A stretch of DNA of 31,871 nucleotides from DAOUMF01 sp034411955 (lineage in GTDB: Bacteria > Chloroflexota > Dehalococcoidia > SM23-28-2 > RBG-16-64-32): assembly GCA_034411955.1 (NCBI GenBank), contig DAOUMF010000214.1, positions 1 through 31,871 of the forward strand. Reading direction: 5' to 3'. Of the stretch, positions 15,010 to 24,227 are shown one piece after another. Position 1 is the first letter of the stretch; each line of letters opens with the position of its first letter. Below the pieces are notes generated by a model that was given only the letters and a program-made list of their open reading frames with translations, did not search any database and had not been told where the DNA came from. The position numbers and the translations under genes were made by a program.

Positions 15010-15369
15010 CTAGCCGCAGGGGCGGGCCTGGCCGCCGCCCTCGGCGGTGTCGAAGCTCTGACCGCATGCGCAGGACTTGACGGCGTTGGGGTTGAAGATG
15101 GTGAAGCCGGCCCTCATCAGGTCGTCCACGTAGTCGATCTCGGCGCCTTCCAGGAAGGGGGCGCTGTCGGGGTCGACCACCAGCCTGACGCCGTCGTGCT
15201 CGATGACGAGGTCATCGTCGTCTGGCTGGCGGGCTAGGGCCATGCCGTACTGGTAGCCGGAACAGCCGCCGCCGACGACGAAGACGCGCAGGGCGGCCTG
15301 GCCTTCCAGGCCCTTCTCCTCGACGAGCTCCTTGACCTTGGTGGCGGCCTTCTCGGTCAGCGATATCAT
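15010..15369 (-). CDS. A-type iron-sulfur cluster carrier (IscA/ErpA/HesB family)
   Basis: A 119-residue protein that receives and hands on Fe-S clusters during cofactor assembly. The three invariant cysteines are present: C36 (GGGCSGYQYGM) and C100-A-C102 (SCACGQSF). The start MISLTEKA at 15369 matches the family and has GAGGTG 8 bases upstream; an ATG 36 bases earlier (15405, with AGGA) is possible but adds an unusual extension. No other isc/suf gene is adjacent. Upstream gltB needs a 3Fe-4S cluster, so the neighbourhood is at least functionally compatible. Confidence 0.93.
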   Translation of the reverse strand: MISLTEKAATKVKELVEEKGLEGQAALRVFVVGGGCSGYQYGMALARQPDDDDLVIEHDGVRLVVDPDSAPFLEGAEIDYVDDLMRAGFTIFNPNAVKSCACGQSFDTAEGGGQARPCG

Positions 15370-15424
15370 GGGCGGCACCTCATTTTCCCAGTTTGGCAAG
15401 CGCATAATTCCTATACTCGATGAG

Positions 15425-15454
15425 AGCGTATCAGGGGCAGGAGAGGTGTGTCAA
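15425..15454 (-). promoter_or_regulatory. possible promoter of the A-type carrier gene
   Basis: TTGACA (15454-15449) lies inside the last codons of gltB; TACGCT (15430-15425) follows after 18 bases. The -10 is weak. Confidence 0.35.
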
Positions 15455-18400
15455 CAGCTGGCGGCGGGCGGAGAGCTGCCGTTGGCTGGCCCGCTTTGAT
15501 CCGCCTCCGGCGGACGGACTGGCCGTGGCCTGCGGTTTCTCCGCCACGTGCCCGTCGACCTTGTAGGCGAGGGAGCGCGGGGAGACCTTCCAGAAGAGGG
15601 GGAGGAAGCGGTCCCACTGGTCGAGGATGTGGCGGGCGCGGGCGCTAGCAGTCTTATCGGCGTGCTCCTGGATGAAGCTCTTCAGCTCAGCGATGTCCTC
15701 GCTCGCCAGCACCCTGTCGATGGCGACGAGCTCCGGGTTGTACTTGCGGGGGAAGGTAGCGTCCTCGTCCAGGACGTAGGCGAAGCCGTGGGTCATGCCG
15801 GCGCCGAAGTTGCGTCCGGTGGAGCCGAGGACGACGACAGTGCCCTGGGTCATGTACTCGCAGCAGTGGTCGCCGGCGCCCTCGACGACGGCGACGGCGC
15901 CGCTGTTGCGGACGGCGAAGCGCTCGCCGGCGCGGCCGGCGGCGAACAGGCGGCCGCCGGTGGCGCCATAGAGGACGGTGTTGCCGATGATGACGTTTTC
16001 GTGGGAGAGGAAGGGGGCGTGCGCGGGCGGTCGGACGATGATCTCGCCGCCGGACATGCCCTTGCCCACGTAGTCGTTCGCTTCGCCCTTGAGGGTGAGG
16101 CGGAGGCCGTTCACGCACCAGGCGCCGAAGCTCTGGCCGGCGGTGCCGCGATAGGTGATGGCGATGGTGTTCTCCGGGAGACCATCGGCGCGGTGGCGCT
16201 CGGCGATGAGTCCGGCGATGCGGCCACCGGCGGTCAGGTCGCTGTTGCGGATGTCGGTCGAGACGCGGACGGGAGTGCCGTCGTCAAGGGCGGGCCGGAT
16301 GTGGGGGAGGATGCGGTCGTCGGCGCAGGGGTGAGGGCGGTCGTTGCGGGGCTGGACGCAGCGGCGAGGGCTAAGGCCGGCCGGATCGACGTCGGCCAGG
16401 ATGGCCTGGAGGAGCAGGGAGCGGCCGCGGTGGGCCTTGGGCAGGCCCTTGGGCGTGAGGAGGCTGACGCGGCCGATGATCTCAGCGAGGCTGCGGTAGC
16501 CGAGGTTGGCCAGGTACTCACGGACCTCCTCGGCCACGAAGGAGAAGTAGTTGACGATGTGCTCTACCTGGCCCTTGAAGCGATTCTCGATGAGGTCGGG
16601 GCGCTGGGTGGCGATGCCGGTGGGGCAGGTGTTGAGGTGGCACTGGCGGGCCATGTCGCAGCCCATGGAGACGAGGGCTGCGGTGCCGAAGCCGTATTCG
16701 TCGGCGCCCAGGAGGGCGGCGACGATGACGTCGCGGCCGGTCTTGATGCCGCCGTCGGTGCGGAGGCGGACGCGGCCGCGCAGGCCGTTCATGACGAGGA
16801 CCTGCTGGGTCTCGGCCAGGCCGAGCTCCCAGGGGCAGCCGGCGTTCTTGATGGAGGAGAGGGGGGAGGCGCCGGTGCCGCCGTCCATGCCGCTGATCTG
16901 GACGTAGTCGGCGTAGGCCTTGGCTACCCCAGCGGCGACGGTGCCGACGCCGCTTTCGGCGACGAGCTTGACGCCGACGCGGGCCCTGGGGTTGGCCTGC
17001 TTCAGGTCATAGATGAGCTGGGCTATGTCCTCGATGCTGTAGATGTCGTGGTGGGGCGGTGGGGAGATGAGGGGGATGCCGGGGATGGCGTGACGGACGC
17101 GGGCGATGAACTCGGTGACCTTGTGGCCGGGGAGCTGGCCGCCCTCGCCGGGCTTGGAGCCCTGGGCGATCTTGATCTCGATCTCGTCAGCCATGGCCAG
17201 GTATTCGGCGGTGACGCCGAAGCGGCCGGAGGCGACCTGCTTGATGCGGCTGTTGGCGGAGTCGCCGCTGGGCAGGGGCTCGTACCAGTGGCGGTCCTCT
17301 CCGCCCTCGCCGGTGTTGGAGCGGGCGCCCATGCGGTTCATGGCGGCGGCCAGGGTCATGTGGGCCTGGGGGCTGAGCGCCCCCATGGACATGGCGGCGC
17401 TGACGAACCTGCTGCGGATCTCCTCCAGGGGCTCTACCTGCTCGATAGGGATGGGAGGGCGGTCGCTCTGGAATTCCAGGATGTCCCGCAGGGTGCGGGG
17501 AGGTCCGCCGTGGACCAGGCGCGAGTATTCGCGGTAGCTCGAATAGTCGCCGTTGCGGACTGCGGTCTGCAGGGCGGTGACGATAGCCGGATTGAAGCCG
17601 TGGTATTCGCCCTCCCTGCGGAAGCGGACGTAGCCAATGTCGATGAGCCTGCTGGGGGCGTCTTGGGGGAAGGCCTGGCCGTGCCAGAACAGGACGTCCT
17701 CACCGAGCTCGCGAAGGCCGATGCCGCCGAGGCGGGCGGGGGCGCCGGTGAAGGAGCGCTCCACTACCTCCTCGGAGAGGCCGACGATCTCGAAGATCTG
17801 GGCGCCCCGATAGGAGCTGACGGTGGAGATGCCCATCTTGGACATGATCTTGAGGAGGCCGCGGTCTATGGCCGTGCGGAAGCTGGCCTCTGCCTGTTCG
17901 GCGGTGGACTGCTGCATGTCGCGATCCTGGAGGAGGGAGCGAATGGTGGCGAGGGCCAGGTAGGGGAAGATGGCGTTGACGCCGAAGCCGAGCAAGAGGG
18001 CGAAGTGGTGGATGTCCCAAGCGGCCCCGGTCTCCACCACAATGTCTGCTTTCATGCGCTTGCCCGCGCGGATGAGGTGGTGGTGGATGGAGGCGGCGGC
18101 CAGGAGCATGGGGATGGGGGCGCGCTCGGCGTCGACGCCTCTATCGCTGAGGATGAGGATGGTGGCGCCGTCGTCGATGGCGGTGGAGGCGGCAGCGCAT
18201 ATGTCCTGTAGAGCCCTCTCCAGCGCTTCCGGTCCGTCCTTGGCGGGGAACAGGCAGGAGATGTCGGCCGGGCGGAAGGAGGGATCGCTGCTCTGGCGCA
18301 GGGCCAGCATGTGTTGGGGCGTCAGGAGGGGCGTCTGGAGGTGGACGAGTCTGGCATGGCGGTCGGTCTCTTGGAGCAGGCTGGGACGGGGCCCCAGATA

Positions 18401-20038
18401 GCAGTCCAGGGACATGACCAGCTCTTCGCGTAGGGGATCGATGGGCGGGTTGGTGACCTGGGCGAAGCGCTGCTTGAAGTAGAAGCTCAAGGGCCGGTGC
18501 ATTTGGGAGAGGACGGCAAGGGGGATGTCGTCACCCATTGACCAGACCGGGTCGTGCCCCTGGGTGACCATCGTCTTGATGGTCATGCGCACGTCTTCGC
18601 TGGTGCAGGCGAAGGCGGTCTGGAGCTGGGGGAGAGAGATGCCGTTGAGGGCAGTGTGATAGCCGTCGCCATCCGTGCCGGGGGGCGCCGGGGGCAGGCG
18701 CTTGAGGTTGTGCCTGATCCACTTACCGTAAGGCCGGCGGTTCACCACCTGGGCCATGATGTCCGGCTTCTTGAGGGTGCGGCCGCCAGCGGTGTCCACG
18801 ACGATCATGTCGCCGGGGGCGAGGCGCCCCTTCTCGACGATATGCTCGTCCGGCATGTCTACGACGCCCACTTCGGATGCGGCGACGACGAGGCCGTCGC
18901 GGGCGATCTTGTAGCGGAGAGGGCGGAGGCCGTTGCGGTCCAGGGTAGCGCCGACGAGGGCGCCGTCGGTGAAGCTGATGGCTGCCGGCCCGTCCCAGGG
19001 CTCCGTGAGGCAGGCGTGGTATTCGTAGAAGTGGCGCCAGTCGGGGTCGAGGTCTGGCATGCGCTCCCAGGCCTCGGGGACGAGCATGAGCATGGAGTGG
19101 AGGAGGTCGCGCCCGGAGAGGAGGAGGGCCTCCAGGACGTTGTCCAGCTTGGCGGAGTCGCTGCCACCGGGGACGGCGATGGGCGCCAGCTTGCCTATCT
19201 CCTCGCCCCAGATCTGAGAGTGGAGCTCCGGTTCGCGGGCGCGCATCCAGTTCTCGTTGCCCTGAAGGGTATTGATCTCGCCGTTATGGGCCAAGAGCCG
19301 CATGGGCTGGGCCAGGGGCCAGGTGGGGAAGGTGTTGGTGCTGTAACGCTGGTGGAACAGGGCCAGGGCCGACTCGAAGGCGGGGTCCTGGAGGTCCAGA
19401 TAGAAGTCGCGTAGTTGCCTGGCGACGAGGAGGCCCTTGTAGACCACGGTGCGGTGGGAGAAGGAGGGCAGGTAGCAGTCTCTTATCCCTTGCTCCCGAA
19501 GGGCGGCCTCGGCCTCCTTGCGGGCCAGGTAGAGGACGCGCTCGTAGGCGTCGCCGTCCGTGCCTGCTGGGGGCAGGACGAGCAGTTGCCAGATGTCGGG
19601 GCAGGTGGCGATCGCCTTCTCGCCGAGGATGGAGCGGTTCAAAGCCAGCCGCCGCCAGCCGAGGACGCGAAGGCCACGGCTGCGCGCCCGCTGATCGATG
19701 ATGTCGCGGCAGCGGGAGGCGCGATCTTGGTCGGTGGGCAGGAAGGCCATGGCGACGCCAAGGCGCTGAGGGTCGTCGAGGCGCAGGCCCATCTTCTGGA
19801 TCTCGCGGGCGAGGAAGCGACGGGGGATCTGGACGAGGATGCCGGCGCCGTCGCCGGTCTTGGCGTCGGCGTCTAGGGCGCCGCGATGGGTCAGGTTGAC
19901 GACGGCGGTTAGCGCCATCTCCACGACGTCGTGGCTGGGCGTGCTGCTGGGACGGGCCAGGAAGCCGACGCCGCAGGCGTCCTGCTCGTAGCGGGGATCG
20001 TATAGGGTTTGGGGGTTCGCTTCCGGGAAGTAGCTCAT
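15431..20038 (-). CDS. gltB: glutamate synthase large subunit
   Basis: A 1535-residue enzyme that makes two glutamates from glutamine and 2-oxoglutarate. The N-terminal glutaminase domain starts at Cys22 after a short propeptide (YEQDACGVGFLA). The FMN-binding synthase half includes STVSSYRGAQIFE, MGALSPQAH, GEGGQLPG and the 3Fe-4S cysteines in CDMARQCHLNTCP. The C-terminal GXGXG helix domain is recognisable by GMSGGEIIVRP. The ATG at 20038 matches the usual propeptide; a TTG at 20062 would add 8 residues. The final ~35 residues are low-complexity. No gltD small subunit lies beside it, so the electron donor must be encoded elsewhere or be ferredoxin. Confidence 0.96.
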   Translation of the reverse strand: MSYFPEANPQTLYDPRYEQDACGVGFLARPSSTPSHDVVEMALTAVVNLTHRGALDADAKTGDGAGILVQIPRRFLAREIQKMGLRLDDPQRLGVAMAFLPTDQDRASRCRDIIDQRARSRGLRVLGWRRLALNRSILGEKAIATCPDIWQLLVLPPAGTDGDAYERVLYLARKEAEAALREQGIRDCYLPSFSHRTVVYKGLLVARQLRDFYLDLQDPAFESALALFHQRYSTNTFPTWPLAQPMRLLAHNGEINTLQGNENWMRAREPELHSQIWGEEIGKLAPIAVPGGSDSAKLDNVLEALLLSGRDLLHSMLMLVPEAWERMPDLDPDWRHFYEYHACLTEPWDGPAAISFTDGALVGATLDRNGLRPLRYKIARDGLVVAASEVGVVDMPDEHIVEKGRLAPGDMIVVDTAGGRTLKKPDIMAQVVNRRPYGKWIRHNLKRLPPAPPGTDGDGYHTALNGISLPQLQTAFACTSEDVRMTIKTMVTQGHDPVWSMGDDIPLAVLSQMHRPLSFYFKQRFAQVTNPPIDPLREELVMSLDCYLGPRPSLLQETDRHARLVHLQTPLLTPQHMLALRQSSDPSFRPADISCLFPAKDGPEALERALQDICAAASTAIDDGATILILSDRGVDAERAPIPMLLAAASIHHHLIRAGKRMKADIVVETGAAWDIHHFALLLGFGVNAIFPYLALATIRSLLQDRDMQQSTAEQAEASFRTAIDRGLLKIMSKMGISTVSSYRGAQIFEIVGLSEEVVERSFTGAPARLGGIGLRELGEDVLFWHGQAFPQDAPSRLIDIGYVRFRREGEYHGFNPAIVTALQTAVRNGDYSSYREYSRLVHGGPPRTLRDILEFQSDRPPIPIEQVEPLEEIRSRFVSAAMSMGALSPQAHMTLAAAMNRMGARSNTGEGGEDRHWYEPLPSGDSANSRIKQVASGRFGVTAEYLAMADEIEIKIAQGSKPGEGGQLPGHKVTEFIARVRHAIPGIPLISPPPHHDIYSIEDIAQLIYDLKQANPRARVGVKLVAESGVGTVAAGVAKAYADYVQISGMDGGTGASPLSSIKNAGCPWELGLAETQQVLVMNGLRGRVRLRTDGGIKTGRDVIVAALLGADEYGFGTAALVSMGCDMARQCHLNTCPTGIATQRPDLIENRFKGQVEHIVNYFSFVAEEVREYLANLGYRSLAEIIGRVSLLTPKGLPKAHRGRSLLLQAILADVDPAGLSPRRCVQPRNDRPHPCADDRILPHIRPALDDGTPVRVSTDIRNSDLTAGGRIAGLIAERHRADGLPENTIAITYRGTAGQSFGAWCVNGLRLTLKGEANDYVGKGMSGGEIIVRPPAHAPFLSHENVIIGNTVLYGATGGRLFAAGRAGERFAVRNSGAVAVVEGAGDHCCEYMTQGTVVVLGSTGRNFGAGMTHGFAYVLDEDATFPRKYNPELVAIDRVLASEDIAELKSFIQEHADKTASARARHILDQWDRFLPLFWKVSPRSLAYKVDGHVAEKPQATASPSAGGGSKRASQRQLSARRQLLTHLSCP

Positions 20039-20149
20039 ATGCCGCTCATCGTCCCGTGCCAACGTCAGATATATGGGAATGCGCCAGGGCTGTTGAAGAA
20101 AGGAGACCGCCCGCCCGGTGCTGTTATAGATTAATTCGATGGTAAGGCC

Positions 20150-20178
20150 AGTCTAGCATTGACGAGAGCCTATGTCAA
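20150..20178 (-). promoter_or_regulatory. gltB promoter
   Basis: TTGACA (20178-20173), 17 bases, TAGACT (20155-20150) on the minus strand. The leader to the ATG would be about 105 bases, with no recognised riboswitch. Confidence 0.65.
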
Positions 20179-20232
20179 CGCGGCGGCGGCGATTTTTCGG
20201 GATAGACCGACGATAGTCCCCCGTATGGGTCG

Positions 20233-20261
20233 TTGACAAAGAAGCGCGATAGGTTTAGCCT
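20233..20261 (+). promoter_or_regulatory. promoter of the Ala-rich helical protein gene
   Basis: TTGACA (20233-20238), 17 bases, TAGCCT (20256-20261). It is divergent from the gltB promoter, 55 bases away. Confidence 0.6.
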
Positions 20262-20331
20262 CGTTTCGTGAGATTTCAATGCCGCCAGGGCGCCAGGCGC
20301 GGCCTGAGCAGCAGGAAGGCAAGGTGAAGCC

Positions 20332-20916
20332 ATGGCAGAGCAGGAGAGAGGCGGCATCGTGGAGCGGGTGAGAGACAGTGTGGTGGGGGCCATCAAGGGC
20401 GTCGGTGACGTGGCGAGCGCCGCCGTAGACGCCGTCAGCGGCACGCTGGTGACGGCCCTCAGAGGGGTGAACGAGATCACGAGCGAGGCGACCTCGGTGA
20501 TCTTCGATACGGTGCGGGGCGTCATCCAGGGCGCAGCCGATACAGGCCAAGACCTGGCCAAGGCCGCCCGGGGTATCGTCGTGGGCGTCCTCCGCGCAAC
20601 CAAGGAGACGGGTACCGAGGCCATGGGCGCCGTCTCCGCGACGGCGGGAGCGGTGGTGAAGAGCGCGTCCGAGGTTGGCGGCGATGTGGTTGGGGCGGCC
20701 AGGGGCGCCGTGGAGGGCGCCATCGAGGGTGCCAGAGAGATGGGGCTCAGTGCGGAAGAGGCCGCTTCGGCGGCGGCCATCGGCGCGGTGAAGGCGGCGG
20801 GCGAGCTGGGAGGCACCGCCGTGGAGCAGGTGCGCAACGCCGTCACCGGAACCATCTCCGGGGTCAGGGTGATCCTGCAGGAGCCCTTCAAGGGCGAGGA
20901 CGAAGAGAAGAAGTAA
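20332..20916 (+). CDS. Ala/Gly-rich amphipathic helical protein, LEA-like
   Basis: A 194-residue protein of unknown function with no signal peptide, Cys or catalytic motif. Almost the whole chain is Ala/Gly/Val-rich with regularly spaced charged residues. Degenerate units such as GAIKGVGDVASAAVDAV, GAVVKSASEVGGDVVGAA and GAVKAAGELGGTAVEQV suggest long amphipathic helices, as in LEA-like or apolipoprotein-like stress proteins. It has its own promoter and lies directly before the CIRCE-groEL unit on the same strand. A stress or membrane-surface role is only a guess. Confidence 0.8.
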   Translation: MAEQERGGIVERVRDSVVGAIKGVGDVASAAVDAVSGTLVTALRGVNEITSEATSVIFDTVRGVIQGAADTGQDLAKAARGIVVGVLRATKETGTEAMGAVSATAGAVVKSASEVGGDVVGAARGAVEGAIEGAREMGLSAEEAASAAAIGAVKAAGELGGTAVEQVRNAVTGTISGVRVILQEPFKGEDEEKK

Positions 20917-20968
20917 CCCCCGCGGCTACAGTCGATGTCGAGACAGGAGGCGGGCCCGCAGTCACCCC

Positions 20969-20997
20969 TTGCGCTGAGCTGCCTTTTCCGCTAAAAA
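20969..20997 (+). promoter_or_regulatory. possible groEL promoter
   Basis: TTGCGC (20969-20974), 17 bases, TAAAAA (20992-20997), ending 5 bases before the CIRCE element. Confidence 0.45.
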
Positions 20998-21001
20998 TAC
21001 A

Positions 21002-21028
21002 TTAGCACTCTGCCCCGGTGAGTGCTAA
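21002..21028. promoter_or_regulatory. CIRCE operator (HrcA binding site)
   Basis: TTAGCACTC-N9-GAGTGCTAA, a perfect match to the CIRCE consensus on both arms with the standard 9-base spacer, placed between promoter and groEL. HrcA repression released by heat shock is expected. Confidence 0.97.
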
Positions 21029-21071
21029 CCCTAGTTCGGCACAGGACCAACCAGAAGGAGAGGTTCACACC

Positions 21072-22691
21072 ATGGCCAAGCAGCTCCTGTTCGATGAGGC
21101 GGCACGTCACGCCATGAAGGCGGGCGTCGACGCTCTTGCTGATGCCGTGAAGATCACCCTCGGGCCCAAGGGGCGCAACGTCGTCCTGGAGAAGAAGTTC
21201 GGCTCGCCGACGATCACCAACGACGGCGTCACCATCGCCAAGGACGTCGAGCTGGAGGACCCGTTCGAGAACATCGGCGCCCAACTGGCGCGGGAGATCG
21301 CCTCCAAGACCAACGATATCGCCGGAGACGGGACGACCACCGCCACCGTCCTCGGCCAGTCCATCGTGCAGGAGGGGCTGAAGAACGTGGCGGCCGGCGC
21401 CAACCCGATGGCTCTGAAGCGCGGCGTCGAAAAGGGCGCCGAGGCGGTCCTGGACGCGATCAAGGGCATCGCTACCCCGGTGACCACTCGCCAACAGATG
21501 GCTCAGATCGCCGCCATCTCCGCCAACAACGACCAGGAGATCGGAGAGCTGATCGGCGAGGTGATGGAGAAGGTCGGTAAGGACGGCGTCATAACCGTGG
21601 AGGAGTCCAAGGGGATCACTACGGAGGTGGAGTATGTGGAGGGGATGAACTTCGACCGCGGTTACATCTCGCCGTACTTCGTCACCAACCCGGAGCGCAT
21701 GGAGTGCGTGATCGAGGAGCCGCTCATTCTGGTGACGGACAAGAAGCTGTCGGCGGTGAACGACATCCTGCCGGTGCTGGAGCGGGTGCTCCAGACGGGG
21801 AAGAAGGACATGTTGGTCATCTGCGAGGACTGCGACGGGGAGGCGCTGGCCACGCTGGCGGTGAACCGGCTGCGGGGTGCCCTCAACGTGTGCGCGGTAA
21901 AGGCCCCGGGGTTCGGCGACAGGCGCAAGGACAACCTGGGGGATGTCGCCATCATAAGCGGCGCGCAGGTGATCAGCGAAGAGGTGGGCCGCAAGCTGGA
22001 CTCGGTCCAGATGGAGGACCTGGGCCAGGCGCGCAAGGTGGTGGTGGCGAAGGAAGACACCACGATCGTCGAGGGCCGCGGCTCCAAGGAGGGGATCGAG
22101 GCCCGAATCCGCCAGGTGAAAGGGGCGATCGAGGAGACGACCTCCGACTGGGATCGCGAGAAGCTGCAAGAACGGCTGGGGAAGCTGTCGGGCAGCGTGG
22201 CCGTGATCAAGGTCGGCGCCGCCACGGAGACTGAGCTTAAGGAGCGGAAGCACCGGGTGGAGGACGCCGTGCAGGCGACGCGCGCCGCGGTGGAAGAGGG
22301 GCTCGTGCCCGGCGGCGGCGTCTCCTACCTGAACGCCGTGCCTGCCCTGGACAAAGTGAAGCTGGAAGGCGACGAGGCGACCGGCGTAAACATCCTGCGC
22401 CGAGCCCTGGAGGAGCCGCTGCGGCGCATCGCCACCAACGCCGGCCAGGACGGGTCCGTCATCGTGCAGAAGGTGAAGAGGCTGAAGAAGGGTAACGGCT
22501 ACGACGCCGCCGAGGACGATTACGCGAACATGGTGGAGCGCGGCATCGTCGACCCGGCGAAGGTGACCCGTTCCGCCCTGGAGAACGCGGTGAGCATCGC
22601 CGGCATGGTCCTCACCACCAATTGCCTGGTGGCGGACATCCCGGAGAAGAAGGCGGCGATGCCCGCTCCTCCGCCAGAGGGGATGTACTAG
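21072..22691 (+). CDS. groEL: chaperonin GroEL
   Basis: A 539-residue Hsp60 subunit of normal length. It has LGPKGRNVVLEKKFGSPTIT, the nucleotide-binding GDGTTTATVL, and the equatorial VEEGLVPGGGVSYL. The C-terminus ends AMPAPPPEGMY, lacking the Gly-Met tail common in other GroELs. The ATG at 21072 follows AAGGAG; an in-frame GTG at 21018 lies inside the CIRCE operator and is rejected. No groES precedes it, so the co-chaperonin must be elsewhere, and this may be one of several groEL copies. Confidence 0.97.
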   Translation: MAKQLLFDEAARHAMKAGVDALADAVKITLGPKGRNVVLEKKFGSPTITNDGVTIAKDVELEDPFENIGAQLAREIASKTNDIAGDGTTTATVLGQSIVQEGLKNVAAGANPMALKRGVEKGAEAVLDAIKGIATPVTTRQQMAQIAAISANNDQEIGELIGEVMEKVGKDGVITVEESKGITTEVEYVEGMNFDRGYISPYFVTNPERMECVIEEPLILVTDKKLSAVNDILPVLERVLQTGKKDMLVICEDCDGEALATLAVNRLRGALNVCAVKAPGFGDRRKDNLGDVAIISGAQVISEEVGRKLDSVQMEDLGQARKVVVAKEDTTIVEGRGSKEGIEARIRQVKGAIEETTSDWDREKLQERLGKLSGSVAVIKVGAATETELKERKHRVEDAVQATRAAVEEGLVPGGGVSYLNAVPALDKVKLEGDEATGVNILRRALEEPLRRIATNAGQDGSVIVQKVKRLKKGNGYDAAEDDYANMVERGIVDPAKVTRSALENAVSIAGMVLTTNCLVADIPEKKAAMPAPPPEGMY

Positions 22692-22797
22692 GCGCAGCGG
22701 CAACGGCAGGGGAACTCGCAAACCGGTAGGCGCGGCAGTCGGTCTATTGGCTGAAAGGGTTTCTGGTTCTCGCGAGGGCTAGGCCAGGGGGAGAGGC

Positions 22798-23238
22798 TTG
22801 TTCACTGAGAACGGCGTCCTGATCGACCTGGAAGAGGTGGGCAAGGTGGTGGACACCAGCGACGTGTTCACCATCGGCTTCCCCATGTTCCCCCAACGGG
22901 TCGTCATCGATACGCGGGAGACGGGAGAGGTTGGGCCGATGGTGCGGGTGGTGGAGCCGGTGGCGACGGTCGAGGAGCGGTTCCACTGGCTGGGCCGCGA
23001 GCGGCCTGAGTTCGGGGCGCCGGAGGGGTTCGCCTTCTTCGTGTGGCCCCACTCGCTGGAGTTCTTCGAGTCCTCCGGGGTGCCGCAGCGGGTGCGCGAC
23101 CGGCTGCGGGCGTCGGAGCGGCCGCAGATGGCGCGGATGGCGGATGAGGCGCTGGAGGAGCTGCGGCGACTCGAACGGCAGGCGGTACAACAGGCGCTGT
23201 CGGGCGAGGGTTATCACTCCCTGTGGCCCCAGGCCTGA
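22798..23238 (+). CDS. conserved-looking hypothetical protein
   Basis: A 146-residue soluble protein that I do not recognise. It starts with TTG preceded by AGGGGGAGAGG and has no signal peptide or membrane segment. The N-terminal half is beta-like (DVFTIGFPMFPQRVVIDTR), followed by FAFFVWPHSLEFF and a basic, helical C-terminus. The stop overlaps the ATG of the ROK kinase by one base (TGATG), so the two are translationally coupled. That suggests a joint role, but none can be named. Confidence 0.75.
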   Translation: MFTENGVLIDLEEVGKVVDTSDVFTIGFPMFPQRVVIDTRETGEVGPMVRVVEPVATVEERFHWLGRERPEFGAPEGFAFFVWPHSLEFFESSGVPQRVRDRLRASERPQMARMADEALEELRRLERQAVQQALSGEGYHSLWPQA

Positions 23239-24227
23239 TGGTGGGCTCTTCTCGACTCTACGGCGCCATCGACCTGGGCGGTACCAAGCTGCGGTCCATC
23301 GTGGCCGAGGGCTCCGGTCGCGTGCTCGGCGATGACATACGCCTCTCCCGGACTGAGGAGGGGCTAGAGGCTGTCCTGGGCCGGATGGTGGAGTGCCTGG
23401 ACGCCTCTCTGGCGAAGGCGGGAGTGGAGCGGGCGCAACTATTGGCCCTGGGGATTGCCTCCCCGGGTGCGGTGGACTTGGCGCGGGGGATAGTCCCCGA
23501 CGCGCCGCAGCTTCCAGGCTGGAACAACGTGCCGCTCGTGCGGCTGATGGAGGAGCGGGTCGGGGTGCCCGCGCGCCTGGAGAACGACGCCACGGCTGCG
23601 GCCCTGGGCGAGCACCGGTTCGGAGCCGGCCGGGGCAGTCGCTACATGCTGTATTTGACGGTGAGCACTGGAATCGGCGGCGGCATCATCATCGATGGGG
23701 AGATGTACGGCGGGAAGAGCGGCGCCGCTGGCGAGCTGGGACACGTGGTGATCGACATGAACGGGCCGCCGTGTGGCTGCGGCGGCCGCGGCTGCCTGGA
23801 GGCGCTGGCTTCGGGCACGGCCATCGCCAGGAAAGGCGAGGCGCTGGCGGAGAGCGGCCGCTCTCCCATCCTGGCCGGTTTGCGGCGGGAGGAGGGACGG
23901 GTGACGGCGGAGATGATGCAGCGGGCTGCGGAGATGGGGGATACGGCCTCGCGGGAGGCGTTTCGGGAGGCGGGGCACTACTTCGGGGTGGCGCTGGCCA
24001 GCTACGTCAACATCTTCGACCCGGAGGTCATCGTCATAGGCGGCGGGGTGGCGAAGGCCGGGGAGCTGCTCCTGGAGCAGGCTCGGATCACCATGGGGGC
24101 TTCGGCGATGGCGCAGCCGCTGAGAGGTGTTCGCCTGGTGGTGAGCGAGCTGGGGGAGTTCGTGGGCACCCTGGGGATGGTGGCGCGACTGACGGAGGAA
24201 GCGGAGGCGAAGGCGCAGGAGGGCTAG
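23238..24227 (+). CDS. ROK-family sugar kinase, glucokinase-like
   Basis: A 329-residue cytoplasmic kinase that phosphorylates glucose or a related sugar. The phosphate loop is AIDLGGTKLR (D12, G14, T16), the catalytic Asp is D117 in LENDATAAALGE, and the ROK signature is GELGHVVID (E166, H169) with zinc cysteines C179, C181 and C186 (PPCGCGGRGCLEA). The ATG at 23238 overlaps the previous stop; a GTG 15 bases upstream is possible. Substrate within glucokinase, N-acetylmannosamine kinase or fructokinase cannot be set with certainty; the layout fits glucokinase best. Confidence 0.92.
   Translation: MVGSSRLYGAIDLGGTKLRSIVAEGSGRVLGDDIRLSRTEEGLEAVLGRMVECLDASLAKAGVERAQLLALGIASPGAVDLARGIVPDAPQLPGWNNVPLVRLMEERVGVPARLENDATAAALGEHRFGAGRGSRYMLYLTVSTGIGGGIIIDGEMYGGKSGAAGELGHVVIDMNGPPCGCGGRGCLEALASGTAIARKGEALAESGRSPILAGLRREEGRVTAEMMQRAAEMGDTASREAFREAGHYFGVALASYVNIFDPEVIVIGGGVAKAGELLLEQARITMGASAMAQPLRGVRLVVSELGEFVGTLGMVARLTEEAEAKAQEG

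Noticed and set aside
15548..18211. 887-codon open frame on the plus strand
   Set aside because: It lies antisense to gltB, whose protein is clearly recognised across its whole length; the frame is open because of GC-rich codon bias.
21018..21071. upstream GTG start for groEL
   Set aside because: It lies inside the CIRCE operator and the extra residues are not GroEL-like; the ATG at 21072 follows AAGGAG.
20991..22721. 576-codon open frame on the minus strand
   Set aside because: It is antisense to groEL and gives a His/Leu/Asp-rich sequence without any domain.
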